Positions 52,763 to 62,780 are shown, numbered from the stretch's first letter. The stretch: DNA of 64,000 bases from Echinicola arenosa (GCF_014841125.1 NZ_JACYTQ010000003.1:682001-746000); one strand, 5' to 3'. Translations and numbers: made by a program. Notes: generated from the sequence alone by a model not told the origin.

Positions 52763-55249
52763 TCATTTAGATTTAAAGAAGTAAATATTTCCAGCAAAAT
52801 CGCAGATATAGAATCCTTCAGGAGAAACAGCTGGACTTGTCATCACCGGTGCTCCTAAGCTATTTTTCCAAAGTAGCTTTCCTCTGTGGGCATCTATTGC
52901 ATACACTTTGCCATCCATCGCCCCAAAAATCAATTGATCGTTTACCAAAACTGGGCTGCTTTCTAAACTCTGTTCTTGATTTTGAAAATAAGAAGGCGTA
53001 TAAAATAAAGCCTGATCTACTTCAAACTGCCATAACTTAGTTCCTGAATTTCGTTCAAATGCGGCTATACCCGGATGTGATCCTGCGATGATAATTTTGT
53101 CATCCAATAGAACTGGACTTGAAGTACCTGTATTTTGCATCCCTGTTTCGAAGCTGGCCAAAGTCTCACCAGTCTTCAAAGACAGTTGATGCAACTTACT
53201 CACCTCAGGGTTCTCTCGCTCCGCTACCCAAAGGTTTTCGTCAGCATAAGTCACCACTCCATCCCGAAATCGAAGCCCATCATCGTTTCTTGTCCAGAAG
53301 TGTTTTCCTGTAAGCTTGTCAAATGCATCCATACCACCCCATTGCCTGTTCACGATCAGTACATTTTCTGCCAATGTCATGGTGGCAGTGGAGCCATAAC
53401 CTCCCAGATTCTTATCCGATTTCCATAATACTTCTCCTGTATTGACATTGAGAGCAGTCAAACTTTCAGAAAAACCTGTATAAACATTTTCCCCATCAGT
53501 TACTATACCTGATACAAACCCATACTTTCTATTGTAACCAATATCCTTTTTCCAAATTCTTTCACCATTGGAAATACTTATGGCGTAAGTATAACCCTCC
53601 ATATCCGTTGCAATCAATTTCCCCTGAGCTATCACCATTTGGTTTTTGACACCATTAAGGGTTTGATATCTCCAACGCTCCTCCCCCGTATTGGCATCCC
53701 AACAAACAATAAAACAGTTTTCTGCATTGCCATCATCAAAACTGGAAGTCATTACATACTCTCCATAAAGTACGGGAGAACTCATATAAATATTGCTGCC
53801 AATATTTGCTGTCCAGGAAAGTTGATAAGGAGCTTTAATGCTGTCTTTCACCTGTTTCTGATGGGCTGGATTTCCTCCCATATTAAACCAGGAAAGATTA
53901 TTTTGTTTGGGGACATCTACAAATTTGGCGTCAAAAATGCTTTTGCGGTGAATGACCTCTCCGCTGCTTAAATATGCATCTATCACCAAAGTATATTTTC
54001 CTGGTTTCTCCAGCTTCACATCCACACTCCAGTTCCAATCAGATTGTTGTTTCATCACTGACCATTTAGATTCATCTAAGGAACTGGTCCAATTGAAACC
54101 TTCACTTCCCCAAAGGCTGTAACGGACACTGTCCACATCTGCACCAGTATCATAGACGTTTACAGAAAAGGCCAATCTACCTTCTTTATTGGCCAATCCA
54201 AAACCCTTGTTGGGGTTGACAATTTGAATCTCCCGATCCAAATAGGTCCATCTTAACCTGCTATCAATATTTCCCTCAGCATCTACCTTGACTTCTCTAA
54301 AAGAAGAGGGAGAATGATCAATACCACCCTGAGGCATGGAGGATGTGCCAAATGAACGGATTCCAGAATCTCCATGCTCCTTGGTCATATTCATATGCAG
54401 ATGCCCAAAAAACCAAGCTTTTAGGCCATGCTCATTTAAATTGATTATTTCTTTTTCGTTGACCTTAAAATCAAAATCCTCTTCGCTGGTCAACAAATCG
54501 TGGTTAAAGAAAAACTTGGCCTTTGTATCTCCATATACTTCAAAAAGGTTTTTAAGCCAGCCTCCAATGTCTTCATGATCAAAGCCAGGAGGATAATCCC
54601 CGCCCATCATTGGCGTAATGACATAAACCACCTCCCCTGCTTCAAAAGCATACCAGGCAGGACCAAACTTTGATTCAAAATAAGACTCTCCTCGCTCTCC
54701 CTTGATCAAATCATGGTTGCCCAAACAATAGTAAATAGGAATCCCTAATTCCTTTTCCGTCAAATTTTCACTGTGCCATTTCATACCTGACTCATAGCAG
54801 ATATCACCAGTATGCACGACAAAGTCCGGCTGATGGACTTTGATATACTTTTTCAGATTATCCACCCAGTCCCCATATTCAAAGGTCTCCGTGTCACTGA
54901 TCTGTACAAAGGATACTTCTTGCTTTTTCTCTTTCAATTGTAGGGGAAAATCATATTCTCTTTTTCCACCTTCTATTGGAATATATCGAACAATTGCATC
55001 AAAATCGCCAGAAGGATAAATGGTAACAAATCGCTGCTTTTCCCATCCAGGTAATTTAAATCGTCCCTTTTTGTCTGTTTTGACAACATGATATCCGTCA
55101 GACAATATTGCCCCGACGTACACCAGTTCCCCTTGATCCTGCAAGCCATTTGAATTTTGGTCAATAAAAACCGTACCTGACATTTGCCCCAGCGCTATTC
55201 CGTATACCGTAAAAACTAATCCAATGGTCAATAATGCATTCCTCATCAT
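52763..55249 (-). CDS. Metallophosphoesterase fused to PQQ-like beta-propeller
   Basis: An 828-aa exported protein. A signal peptide (to about 22) is followed by a carboxypeptidase/SdrD-like N-terminal domain (SGTVFIDQNSNGLQDQGELV, RFKLPGWEKQ). A calcineurin-like phosphoesterase comes next (VQISDTETFEYG, VVHTGDICYE, YCLGNHDLI, FFNHDLLT, WFFGHLHMNM). A beta-sandwich linker leads to an eight-bladed PQQ-like WD repeat region from about residue 470 (DANTGEERWRYQTLNGV, SNGERIWKKDIGYNRKYG, NTGEVLWKSDKNLGGYG, AHRGKLLWKNSLGAPVM). The first DxH of the phosphoesterase reads D-T-E, not D-x-H. The combination resembles phosphatases of cell-surface nutrient loci. It ends a run that begins with SusC at 61045, although copy C of the repeat intervenes. 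Confidence 0.92.
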   Translation of the reverse strand: MMRNALLTIGLVFTVYGIALGQMSGTVFIDQNSNGLQDQGELVYVGAILSDGYHVVKTDKKGRFKLPGWEKQRFVTIYPSGDFDAIVRYIPIEGGKREYDFPLQLKEKKQEVSFVQISDTETFEYGDWVDNLKKYIKVHQPDFVVHTGDICYESGMKWHSENLTEKELGIPIYYCLGNHDLIKGERGESYFESKFGPAWYAFEAGEVVYVITPMMGGDYPPGFDHEDIGGWLKNLFEVYGDTKAKFFFNHDLLTSEEDFDFKVNEKEIINLNEHGLKAWFFGHLHMNMTKEHGDSGIRSFGTSSMPQGGIDHSPSSFREVKVDAEGNIDSRLRWTYLDREIQIVNPNKGFGLANKEGRLAFSVNVYDTGADVDSVRYSLWGSEGFNWTSSLDESKWSVMKQQSDWNWSVDVKLEKPGKYTLVIDAYLSSGEVIHRKSIFDAKFVDVPKQNNLSWFNMGGNPAHQKQVKDSIKAPYQLSWTANIGSNIYMSSPVLYGEYVMTSSFDDGNAENCFIVCWDANTGEERWRYQTLNGVKNQMVIAQGKLIATDMEGYTYAISISNGERIWKKDIGYNRKYGFVSGIVTDGENVYTGFSESLTALNVNTGEVLWKSDKNLGGYGSTATMTLAENVLIVNRQWGGMDAFDKLTGKHFWTRNDDGLRFRDGVVTYADENLWVAERENPEVSKLHQLSLKTGETLASFETGMQNTGTSSPVLLDDKIIIAGSHPGIAAFERNSGTKLWQFEVDQALFYTPSYFQNQEQSLESSPVLVNDQLIFGAMDGKVYAIDAHRGKLLWKNSLGAPVMTSPAVSPEGFYICDFAGNIYFFKSK

Positions 55250-55273
55250 AATAATTCTATTTTATGTATATCC

Positions 55274-55430
55274 GCAATTCTACCAGTAAAGATTAAAAGC
55301 GAGTAGAAAATACCCTTTTGATTAAAGTATCAACTGCTTCAGACTTCAGGTCTACCTGGCAGCTAGACAGGCTTCCGACCACTTGAGCAAAGGGTGTATG
55401 GTTACTGGCATCATTGCGGATAATCAGATT
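55274..55430 (+). repeat. Interspersed ~160-bp intergenic repeat, copy C
   Basis: Nearly collinear with copy B (aaagattaaaagcgagtaga, acccttttgattaaagtatc, gaccacttgagcaaag, actggcatcat). Located between the metallophosphoesterase-PQQ start and the small lipoprotein stop; plus orientation like A and B. Confidence 0.85.
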
Positions 55431-55464
55431 CTATTTTCTATTTTCCCATAAATCCAAAAAGAAG

Positions 55465-55488
55465 AGGCCAGCCTAAAAAAGCTGACCT
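55465..55488 (-). terminator. Hairpin after small lipoprotein gene
   Basis: The arms aggccagc (55465-55472) and gctgacct (55481-55488) pair on the minus strand with one U-G, with an 8-nt loop. It probably terminates the SusCD transcript before the repeat. Confidence 0.6.
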
Positions 55489-55517
55489 ACCTCTAACTCA
55501 GACTAACCCAAACTTAA

Positions 55518-55952
55518 CTATTGCTCAATATTTACTGTCCAATCCTTAAACTCTCCATTAGCAGAGTGAATTCTGTAAGTAAATTCTCCAGCAGAATAAT
55601 CACTCACTACCCCTGGGGTAGGTGCACCGTTCAAAGGCTCGACTTTTACGCCGTCATGATAGATATAACAAGCCATTTTAGAAAGATCTTCATCAGCTCC
55701 TACTGTAGAAACCACCCTAAGACTATTTACATCCACTTCTGTAGAAACTGTAATATCGTCCCTTCTTGCTCCTTCTACATCTCCCTCTGCCAGGGTAATA
55801 TCATTTAACTCCCACTTGTAAAAGAACACTCCGCTGGTAATATCCGCATGCGTCCCCCACTGTCCCTCATCCAACTCGATACGTTGTCCACAGGAAGCCA
55901 TCATAATGGCCATGACAAACAATACAACTAGCTTTTTCATATTATTTTTCAT
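55518..55952 (-). CDS. Small SusCD-associated lipoprotein, unknown function
   Basis: A 144-aa lipoprotein. The leader MKKLVVLFVMAIMMASC (second Met preferred; the first start adds MKNN) ends in Cys. The rest is beta-rich: ISTEVDVNSLRVVSTVGADE-like strands and a terminal TYRIHSANGEFKDWTVNIEQ, as in Ig-like DUF5018-type and BACON-like proteins that often end Bacteroidota PULs. The start is 12 bp after the SusD stop, so it is part of the same operon and probably a surface accessory binding protein. The exact family cannot be fixed by eye. Confidence 0.8.
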   Translation of the reverse strand: MKNNMKKLVVLFVMAIMMASCGQRIELDEGQWGTHADITSGVFFYKWELNDITLAEGDVEGARRDDITVSTEVDVNSLRVVSTVGADEDLSKMACYIYHDGVKVEPLNGAPTPGVVSDYSAGEFTYRIHSANGEFKDWTVNIEQ

Positions 55953-55964
55953 TTCTGCTTGTTA

Positions 55965-57800
55965 TTAATTCCAATTAGGATTTTGTGTTAAAGTAACACC
56001 TCCTTTTTCTTGATAAAGTACTATCTGTCCTCTTGGTACAGCTTGGAGATAATCTCTATTTGCATTGAAAACAAAGCCTGTACCGCCATCCTGGAAATCC
56101 GAGCGGTGGCCTATTGGCAATAAGTAACCCTCTTCATCTAAATATATTCCAGAAGCACTTAAAGAATAACCTACAGCCTGACCTTCTGTAGAGTTGGCAT
56201 AATCCAAAAACTGTTGGCCTTTGGCGCCTCTTGGCACCCAACCTATCAATTGCTCCAAAGCTCCCCATCTCCTGAGGTCATCATAGCGTTGGCCTTCCAT
56301 CGCCAATTCAACCCTTCTTTCTCTTCTGATTTCATTGATCAAGTTACTTTCGTCAGGATACCGTTTTTGGTAATTTCCTCCCCATGACGTAACATTGGCC
56401 ATGTCCATATGAGCCATCCCCACCCGGTCACGAAGGACATTGACCGTCCGGTCCAAGTCGCTTTGTGTAATGGTACCCAAAATAGCCTTTGCTTCTGCAT
56501 GAGATAAAAGCACCTCTCCATAGCGAAGGTATATCAAACCTTGGCCAGCAGGAGAACCATTATAGACTGCATCTTGAGGTGCCACTCCTTTATAGCAAAA
56601 GTAGCCTGTTGAACACTTGTAATAAGTAATTGTACTGGTTATTCCAGGAGCTGTACCAGCATAAGACGACCCGATTATCTCTCCCAATGTACCCTGCCCA
56701 GGATGATATATCGTTTGTCCCAGCCTTGGATCTCGGGAAGCAACCACAGCTTCCAAAGTTGCGTCTCCCTGATAGTCAGCACTTAGCTCAATAGGTGTCC
56801 CATCCACCATCAAATAATCATCCACCAAAGACTTTGTCAGGCCAATTCCACCGCCACCGGCACCATTATAATTCCACCATCTGTGGCCTATTCCATCACT
56901 GGGAAGATATTCTCTATAAAGCAATACACTTGGGATATCATAATAATGGTCTTGATTGAATAAGGTCCTATAATCAGTGGTGTAAATATTATCCCCCAAA
57001 CGGTCAATCAACATTTGACTGGCACTGATCGCCTCATTTAAGAAGTCTGAACCATCCTTGCCGTCAACCTTAAAAGGGCTTGCCATTTTAGCGTGATAAT
57101 ATTCCCATGAACCTTCAAATAGAGCCACTCTTGTCTTAAAGCCTAAAGCAGCTTCTTTGGTGATTCGCATGGAAGCAGCTGCAGGACCACTACCACTCCA
57201 TTGCAAGTTTTCAATGGCCTCATCAAGATCATCAATAATCTTTTGGGCAAATTCATCTCTTGGAAGCCTCACCGCATACAATTCCTCAGAATCTGTGCTC
57301 AAGACCTGATCGATAAACGGCACCCCTCCAAAAGTTTTCAAAAGGTCAAAATTAACCCAAGCCCTGAAGAACAAAGCCTCGCCTACATAATGGGCCGCAC
57401 TGGCATTGGCCAGTATATCTTCACCCACTTTATCCTTCTGTTCTAAGAAGTAATTGATTTTCCTGAGGTTATCATAAGCCCCGTTCCAAGTAGAACTACT
57501 GGCCGGAGCATCTCCATTGGTATTCCAAATTCTTCCATTGATCATAGTAACACCACGATCATCCCCGATCATGTTGTCAGTACCATTTTCCCATGCATAT
57601 TTTGGTGCATAACCTGTATAAGATGGCAAGATATCATACAGCCCATTTACATAGTTCTCCAGATCCTTTTCAGAAGTCCAATATGCCGCATCAGAGATTT
57701 CATCCTGAGGATATCTCTCCAAGAAATCTTCATTGCAGCTACACATCAGTATGATGAATGCTGCTAGGGTCAAAAACCTTGTGATTAAGTATTTATTCAT
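55965..57800 (-). CDS. SusD/RagB-family lipoprotein (locus 3)
   Basis: Surface-exposed nutrient-binding partner of the SusC upstream. The leader ends at the lipobox MCSC (Cys22), followed by NEDFLERYPQDEIS. Family segments are HYVGEALFFRAWVNFDLLKT, LIYLRYGEVLLSHAEAKAIL and INEIRRERRVELAMEGQRYD with DLRRWG. 611 aa is at the long end for RagB/SusD. It starts 20 bp after the SusC stop. Its neighbours are phosphoesterases rather than glycosidases, so the ligand is more likely a phosphorylated or phosphonylated compound than a plain glycan; this is inference. Confidence 0.96.
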   Translation of the reverse strand: MNKYLITRFLTLAAFIILMCSCNEDFLERYPQDEISDAAYWTSEKDLENYVNGLYDILPSYTGYAPKYAWENGTDNMIGDDRGVTMINGRIWNTNGDAPASSSTWNGAYDNLRKINYFLEQKDKVGEDILANASAAHYVGEALFFRAWVNFDLLKTFGGVPFIDQVLSTDSEELYAVRLPRDEFAQKIIDDLDEAIENLQWSGSGPAAASMRITKEAALGFKTRVALFEGSWEYYHAKMASPFKVDGKDGSDFLNEAISASQMLIDRLGDNIYTTDYRTLFNQDHYYDIPSVLLYREYLPSDGIGHRWWNYNGAGGGGIGLTKSLVDDYLMVDGTPIELSADYQGDATLEAVVASRDPRLGQTIYHPGQGTLGEIIGSSYAGTAPGITSTITYYKCSTGYFCYKGVAPQDAVYNGSPAGQGLIYLRYGEVLLSHAEAKAILGTITQSDLDRTVNVLRDRVGMAHMDMANVTSWGGNYQKRYPDESNLINEIRRERRVELAMEGQRYDDLRRWGALEQLIGWVPRGAKGQQFLDYANSTEGQAVGYSLSASGIYLDEEGYLLPIGHRSDFQDGGTGFVFNANRDYLQAVPRGQIVLYQEKGGVTLTQNPNWN

Positions 57801-57820
57801 GTCTATTGTTATTTTATAGA

Positions 57821-60800
57821 TTAGAATGTCAGATTAAGCCCCAAAGAGAAAGTACGCTGTGGTGGATAGGTCCTTCCTCCACTGTTGTTCAATAACATTG
57901 GGTCGATTTTTACATGGGATTTATTCATCAATAATCCCAAATTTTCGATAGATGTAAACAGTCTCAATTTTTTAACAGCTAATTTTTGAGTCAGCAGAGA
58001 AGGGAAAGTATACCCCAACTGAAGGGTCCTAAATCTCAGGTAAGCAGCGTTGGTCAGCAACTGATCATTGGTTCTAAATTTACCACCGTACTGGCTGGAC
58101 ATGTAAGGTCTTGGAAAATAAGCACCGGTATTTTCAGGAGTCCAATAATCAAGACTGTGTTTCATAAAAGTGGAAAACCACATACTTCCACCTGTGTCTA
58201 CACCTTGATAATAAAGGCCCGAAAACCATAGGTCTTGTTTGGCTACTCCCTCAAAGTTCATTCGCATATCAAAACCATTCCAATCTGCAGTCAAAGTCAC
58301 GCCATAAGTATAGCGCGGAGAAGAATTGCCTATATTGACCAAATCGCCTTTATTATACCAGCTACCCGTACCGTTTCCTACCATACCATCACCATCCAGG
58401 TCTTTATAAATCAAGTCTCCAGGAAACCAATAATCACTATACAGGCGGTGTAAGGACGCATTATTAGTGAAGTCAGCACTACTGCTGGCCGTACCTTCTA
58501 CTTCATAACCATAGATTGCTCCGAAGCGCTCTCCTGGCGTCCAAGTGCCACTCATCGAACCGGAAGCATTTTCATATTCTACCACATAGCCGATGTAATC
58601 GGACAAGATGAATTTGGCTCCCCAGTTAAAAGGTTTGCCTGCTAAGGATGTATTGTCCCTCCAGCCTACGGACAACTCCCAGCCTCTGGTTTCAGAAACC
58701 GCATTGTTCCGTTGAGGAACACTTGTCCCTAATACTTCTGGCAACTCTTCAGAGACTCCTATTTGATCATAAATCGTTCTTTGGTACCAGTCATAGGTTA
58801 GGGATAGCTTATCATTGAAAGCCAATACATCAAAACCAATATCCAATGTCCGCGGCTTTTCCCAAGTGATATCAGGACTTACCAAACCTGGCATTCTTAC
58901 AGCTGGCACCCTGGTACCTCCAATGACATTTCCGGTTTTAGCCGTCACACTCATGGTAGGCAAGTAAGCATAATTGGAAACATTTTGGTTTCCCAACTCA
59001 CCATATGAACCTCTTAGTTTCAACATACTGATCTGGTCCAATGACCAGAAATCTTCATTAGTAATATTATAAGCTGCCGATACGGAAGGGAAAAATGCCC
59101 ATCGGGTATCTGTTGGGAAGCGGGAAGAAGCGTCATACCTGCCATTGAACTCCACCAAATACTTCTCCTTATAGTTATACTTCAAACGACCGAAATACCC
59201 CCGGGTGGACCAATGAGAAAGCGCATCATCCACGGAAGGCGCTTCTCCAATTGCTGTACTCAATGAAGGAACATCCTCCGTAATTAAGTTGGTTTTGTAA
59301 CCATATAGCTGTTTTAACTGCTTCAATTCTTCCTGATACCCCACAATAGCGGAGAAACTATGATCATTTATGCTCAAATCATAGTTAGCATATAGATCGA
59401 TCTGATGGTAATTGTTTCTATTGAACTGGCTGACATAGCTGTTTGGATAATTTTCATAAGCCCATTCATAATACCAATAAGTACCTTCCTCATCTGTATA
59501 ATCCGTAATGGCCGTGATGTGGTTATAAGCCTTGGCATAATCCCTTGAATAAGTATTAAAGGAATAGGAACCTTTGATCAACAAACCTTTTACGGGAGTC
59601 AGATCGATGGAAGCGGTGGTCCAAAAATCATCTTCAGTATTGATGGCATTTCCCCCTTCAGACAACCTGAATAGTGGGTTATTGTAGGGCATATTACCAT
59701 CCGGATTATAAAATGGAACTGTAGGCCATACCCTGCCACCAATCATTTCCGTAAAGGAATAATCTCCACTTCCATAGTAAGGGCGATCTGATATGCTTCT
59801 GCTGTATCGGTTGTTCAATGACAGGCCTAACCATTTGTTTACTTTTGTGGAAAGTTTTAGGGTTGCATTATATCGGTTAAACTGGTCAGTAAGCAATTCA
59901 CTCATCAATCCTTGGTTTTGGTTCCAGCCCAAACTTGCATAGTAATTCAATTTATTGTCCTCAGCTCCACCACTGAAGCTTACCGTATGCTTCTGGTTCA
60001 CTTGCCAATCTCTATAGGCCGCATCCTGCCATTGGGTATTACCAAATTGGAAATCACCCCACGCTCCCCAACGGCCGTTTCCTGGATCGATAGCTGCATT
60101 GATATTACTTGTGCCATTCATATAGGCCTGCATTTTGGCTATGGTCTCCTCACTGAAATAGGGTGCCTGTTGGGCATTGACAAAAGCATCATTCCAAGCG
60201 TTGGCAAAATCTACCGAATTGATTCCTTCAGGAACACCGACGATTTGTGAAAACGAAACGTTGGAGGAAACATTGATCTGCATATCTCCGGATTTACCGG
60301 ATTTGGTCGTAATCAAAATCACACCGTGTGGAGCCCTGGATCCATAAATAGCCGAGGAAGCTGCATCTTTCAAAACAGAGATACTTGCTACATCTTCCGG
60401 GTTAATGGTATTGATGTCCTGAGCAACACCATCCACTAAAATAAGTGGAGAGCCCTTGGAATTCATTCCCGTAAAACCACGAATATTGAAACTGGCCTCA
60501 GAATTCGGGGCACCAGAGCTAAGACCAATGTTCAGGTTAGGAATAAGCCCCTTCAAACCTTGACCAAGGTCTTTGATAGGCCGATCACTCAATACCTCAG
60601 AGGTTACCTGATCCACAGCTCCTGTAAGGTTTTCCTTTCTTACGGTCTGGTATCCGATCACAACGACTTCATCCAAAGCCTTTGTGTCTTCTTTTAATAC
60701 AATATTGATTACGCTTCTGCCGGCTATCGAAACATCCTGTTTGACATAACCTATAAAAGAAAAGGTAAGCACCGTTCCTTCAGGTACAGTAATCCTATAG

Positions 60801-61045
60801 TTACCATCAAGATCTGTAACAGTACCTTTTCCTGTGGATTCAACAAGTACTGTAGCACCCGGAATAGGTTGATTATTTTCATCCATCACAGTGCCTGTAA
60901 TGGTGATATCTTTTGCATTTTGAAATTCATAAGCAATGAGCCGGTCGGCTTTTGCTGAAAGACATATTGGCCCGAATAATGAAAAAAAAGCCATTGTCTT
61001 CAAGATTCTCATGGGAATGAGAAATCTAGATATAATTTTTTTCAT
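57821..61045 (-). CDS. SusC/RagA-family TonB-dependent transporter without STN domain (locus 3)
   Basis: A 1074-aa outer-membrane importer. A signal peptide (1-34) is followed directly by the carboxypeptidase-like domain (about 48-117: ITGTVMDENNQPIPGATVLV), then DEVVVIGYQTVRKENLTGAV (about 125-144), the plug and a barrel ending in FSLGLNLTF. Unlike the two other SusC proteins in the window it has no STN domain, and no sigma/FecR pair is nearby, so it is regulated differently. Upstream (61046-61476) are two operator-like palindromes shared with the DUF5690 and XRE-cupin promoters, which offers an explanation. Confidence 0.96.
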   Translation of the reverse strand: MKKIISRFLIPMRILKTMAFFSLFGPICLSAKADRLIAYEFQNAKDITITGTVMDENNQPIPGATVLVESTGKGTVTDLDGNYRITVPEGTVLTFSFIGYVKQDVSIAGRSVINIVLKEDTKALDEVVVIGYQTVRKENLTGAVDQVTSEVLSDRPIKDLGQGLKGLIPNLNIGLSSGAPNSEASFNIRGFTGMNSKGSPLILVDGVAQDINTINPEDVASISVLKDAASSAIYGSRAPHGVILITTKSGKSGDMQINVSSNVSFSQIVGVPEGINSVDFANAWNDAFVNAQQAPYFSEETIAKMQAYMNGTSNINAAIDPGNGRWGAWGDFQFGNTQWQDAAYRDWQVNQKHTVSFSGGAEDNKLNYYASLGWNQNQGLMSELLTDQFNRYNATLKLSTKVNKWLGLSLNNRYSRSISDRPYYGSGDYSFTEMIGGRVWPTVPFYNPDGNMPYNNPLFRLSEGGNAINTEDDFWTTASIDLTPVKGLLIKGSYSFNTYSRDYAKAYNHITAITDYTDEEGTYWYYEWAYENYPNSYVSQFNRNNYHQIDLYANYDLSINDHSFSAIVGYQEELKQLKQLYGYKTNLITEDVPSLSTAIGEAPSVDDALSHWSTRGYFGRLKYNYKEKYLVEFNGRYDASSRFPTDTRWAFFPSVSAAYNITNEDFWSLDQISMLKLRGSYGELGNQNVSNYAYLPTMSVTAKTGNVIGGTRVPAVRMPGLVSPDITWEKPRTLDIGFDVLAFNDKLSLTYDWYQRTIYDQIGVSEELPEVLGTSVPQRNNAVSETRGWELSVGWRDNTSLAGKPFNWGAKFILSDYIGYVVEYENASGSMSGTWTPGERFGAIYGYEVEGTASSSADFTNNASLHRLYSDYWFPGDLIYKDLDGDGMVGNGTGSWYNKGDLVNIGNSSPRYTYGVTLTADWNGFDMRMNFEGVAKQDLWFSGLYYQGVDTGGSMWFSTFMKHSLDYWTPENTGAYFPRPYMSSQYGGKFRTNDQLLTNAAYLRFRTLQLGYTFPSLLTQKLAVKKLRLFTSIENLGLLMNKSHVKIDPMLLNNSGGRTYPPQRTFSLGLNLTF

Positions 61046-61303
61046 ATCTTTGAATGTTAAATTTTAATGTTAGCGCATTAAATGAGACTCATCCCGTCAA
61101 GGTTTTGGTCGATCGATGACAGGATAAAATTCTATAATCAATAGCCTGAAGCATCCCAGTTTCGGGCTATTGTTTTTTATGGTCATAGCTTATTACATAG
61201 GCAATAGATTTTGTTCTTCAGAAATATCTTTTTCGCTTCGCTTCATAATTTTTAGACTATATCAATACTTACTATTCATGTTTATTTGACTAAGCTTAAA
61301 TAA

Positions 61304-61320
61304 ATTTCATATAAAGAAAA
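61304..61320. promoter_or_regulatory. Palindromic operator-like site 3
   Basis: ATTTCAT-ATA-AAGAAAA, one half-site mismatch to the consensus, about 260 bp ahead of the SusC start. Confidence 0.5.
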
Positions 61321-61455
61321 GCTATTCTAAACATAGAAACCTACCTAATAAATCATAAACAACTGAAAAACAAGTAATTAAAACATTTTAATAACCTAAA
61401 CATAAGTAAATAATAATTACTCAGCAAGGCTTTTAAGGAAAATTTTATGATAAAT

Positions 61456-61472
61456 TTTTCTTTTTAAGAAAA
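61456..61472. promoter_or_regulatory. Palindromic operator-like site 4
   Basis: TTTTCTT-TTT-AAGAAAA, perfect 7-bp arms, identical to 50463-50479. It lies just past the DUF5690 stop and about 410 bp ahead of SusC. Confidence 0.6.
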
Positions 61473-61476
61473 TAAA

Positions 61477-62772
61477 TTAAACTTCCACTGTTCCTTTGTA
61501 TAACTTTTTCAACTTTAGTTTGACCACTTGGCCATTCAAAATCAAAATGGAAAGTCCTACCATAAAGATGACAAGTCCTCCTCCTATCAAATTCAATCGC
61601 GTGAAGAAATTGATCCAAGAGTAATGGAAATCTGCAGTTTCCTTAAAAATCATAATTCCCACACTGGCCATATACCCAAATGCATCTGCTATATAAAACA
61701 GGTAGCCCACTGTACCTTTGTATCTCAATACTGCCAGAAACCGTTCAAAAAGTAAACAGTGAAATAAGATATAGGGCAAGTAAACACTGAAACCAGAACT
61801 AATCATCCAAAATACCGGGCCGATTAGGTCCTTGCTAAATAAAAATGTGGATACGATCATCAATATTCCGCTCAGCAGGGTCAAGAATAACCCCCAGTTA
61901 AAGGCCTTTTGATTGCTCAATATCAAAATTCCCAATGCAGATATCACCAAAACGACAACTGCAATTGGTACTTCTGCCAAAGTGATCAGTTCGGGCTGCC
62001 CAGAAAGGCCTAATTCAGCCCAAAACTCTACAATAAAATTGTCCCTAAAGTCCCTCACAACAGTTAAGACAACATAAATTAGTACAAGCCCCACAAAAGC
62101 AACCCCGTGTTTTTTCAAGAAGTCTTTCCGATCAGCCTTTTTCATAGGAATCCGTTCTGTTCGAAGTTCCTTATCATGCTCTGATGGGGCTTTGCTCTTA
62201 CTCAGTACAAAAGCAGCCAAAACAAATAATGGAAAATAAATCAAGCCTGTCCAAAAAGGCATGGTCATTTCATTCACCTCAAAAGCTTGCATTAGCCAAA
62301 GACCAGTCGTTTTGATCAAGCCTGTAGAAAAAATAAATGTAGCGCTCAATCCCACCACCAATAATTCTGAATTTTTCCTTCCTTCCAGATAGACCAGAAC
62401 CAATCCAAATATCATCCCTAATGGCAGGCCATTCAAAAACATGGCCACCGGTTTCAAGCTTACTGGCACATAGGCAAAAGCAAGCAACATCAATAAGCCA
62501 AACCCTACCAAACCTACAAGAGCTGCAAAACGCTTATAAGCCGGTAGTTCGGAAACCACCTTGATACCAATAAACTTGGACAACATATATCCTAACACTT
62601 GGCTGATAATCAGAAGAGTCTTGAAATGGAAGTCATTTATCACCTCCACCCCCTCATATTGCCCTGCCAAAAAAGACTTTCTTACTGCATACATTCCCGT
62701 GTAGGCCATAAACGCAGTAGCTATTAATATAATATCAGTCTTGGTTATGGATACTTTATTTAGTTTGACCAT
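61477..62772 (-). CDS. DUF5690-family MFS-like transporter, copy 2
   Basis: A 431-aa polytopic inner-membrane protein. Family marks are shared with copy 1: AYTGMYAVRKSFLAGQYEGV, IISQVLGYMLSKFIGIKVVS, NGLPLGMIFGLVLVYLEGRK, LRTERIPMKKADRK, VVRDFRDNFIVEFWAEL and FYIADAFGYMASVGIMIFKE. Identity with copy 1 is moderate. ATG at 62772. It is divergent from the XRE-cupin regulator, with the palindrome on both sides of the gap. The repeated pairing of a DUF5690 gene with phosphorus-type enzymes suggests it imports a small phosphorylated or phosphonate compound; the substrate is not known. Confidence 0.93.
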   Translation of the reverse strand: MVKLNKVSITKTDIILIATAFMAYTGMYAVRKSFLAGQYEGVEVINDFHFKTLLIISQVLGYMLSKFIGIKVVSELPAYKRFAALVGLVGFGLLMLLAFAYVPVSLKPVAMFLNGLPLGMIFGLVLVYLEGRKNSELLVVGLSATFIFSTGLIKTTGLWLMQAFEVNEMTMPFWTGLIYFPLFVLAAFVLSKSKAPSEHDKELRTERIPMKKADRKDFLKKHGVAFVGLVLIYVVLTVVRDFRDNFIVEFWAELGLSGQPELITLAEVPIAVVVLVISALGILILSNQKAFNWGLFLTLLSGILMIVSTFLFSKDLIGPVFWMISSGFSVYLPYILFHCLLFERFLAVLRYKGTVGYLFYIADAFGYMASVGIMIFKETADFHYSWINFFTRLNLIGGGLVIFMVGLSILILNGQVVKLKLKKLYKGTVEV

Positions 62773-62780
62773 AAGGATTA

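Larger units (their letters stand above)
61046..61476. promoter_or_regulatory. Upstream region of locus-3 SusC with operator-like sites
   Basis: A 431-bp gap. It carries two palindromic sites (61304-61320 and 61456-61472). Both are annotated or described individually; the rest is AT-rich and unremarkable. Confidence 0.6.
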
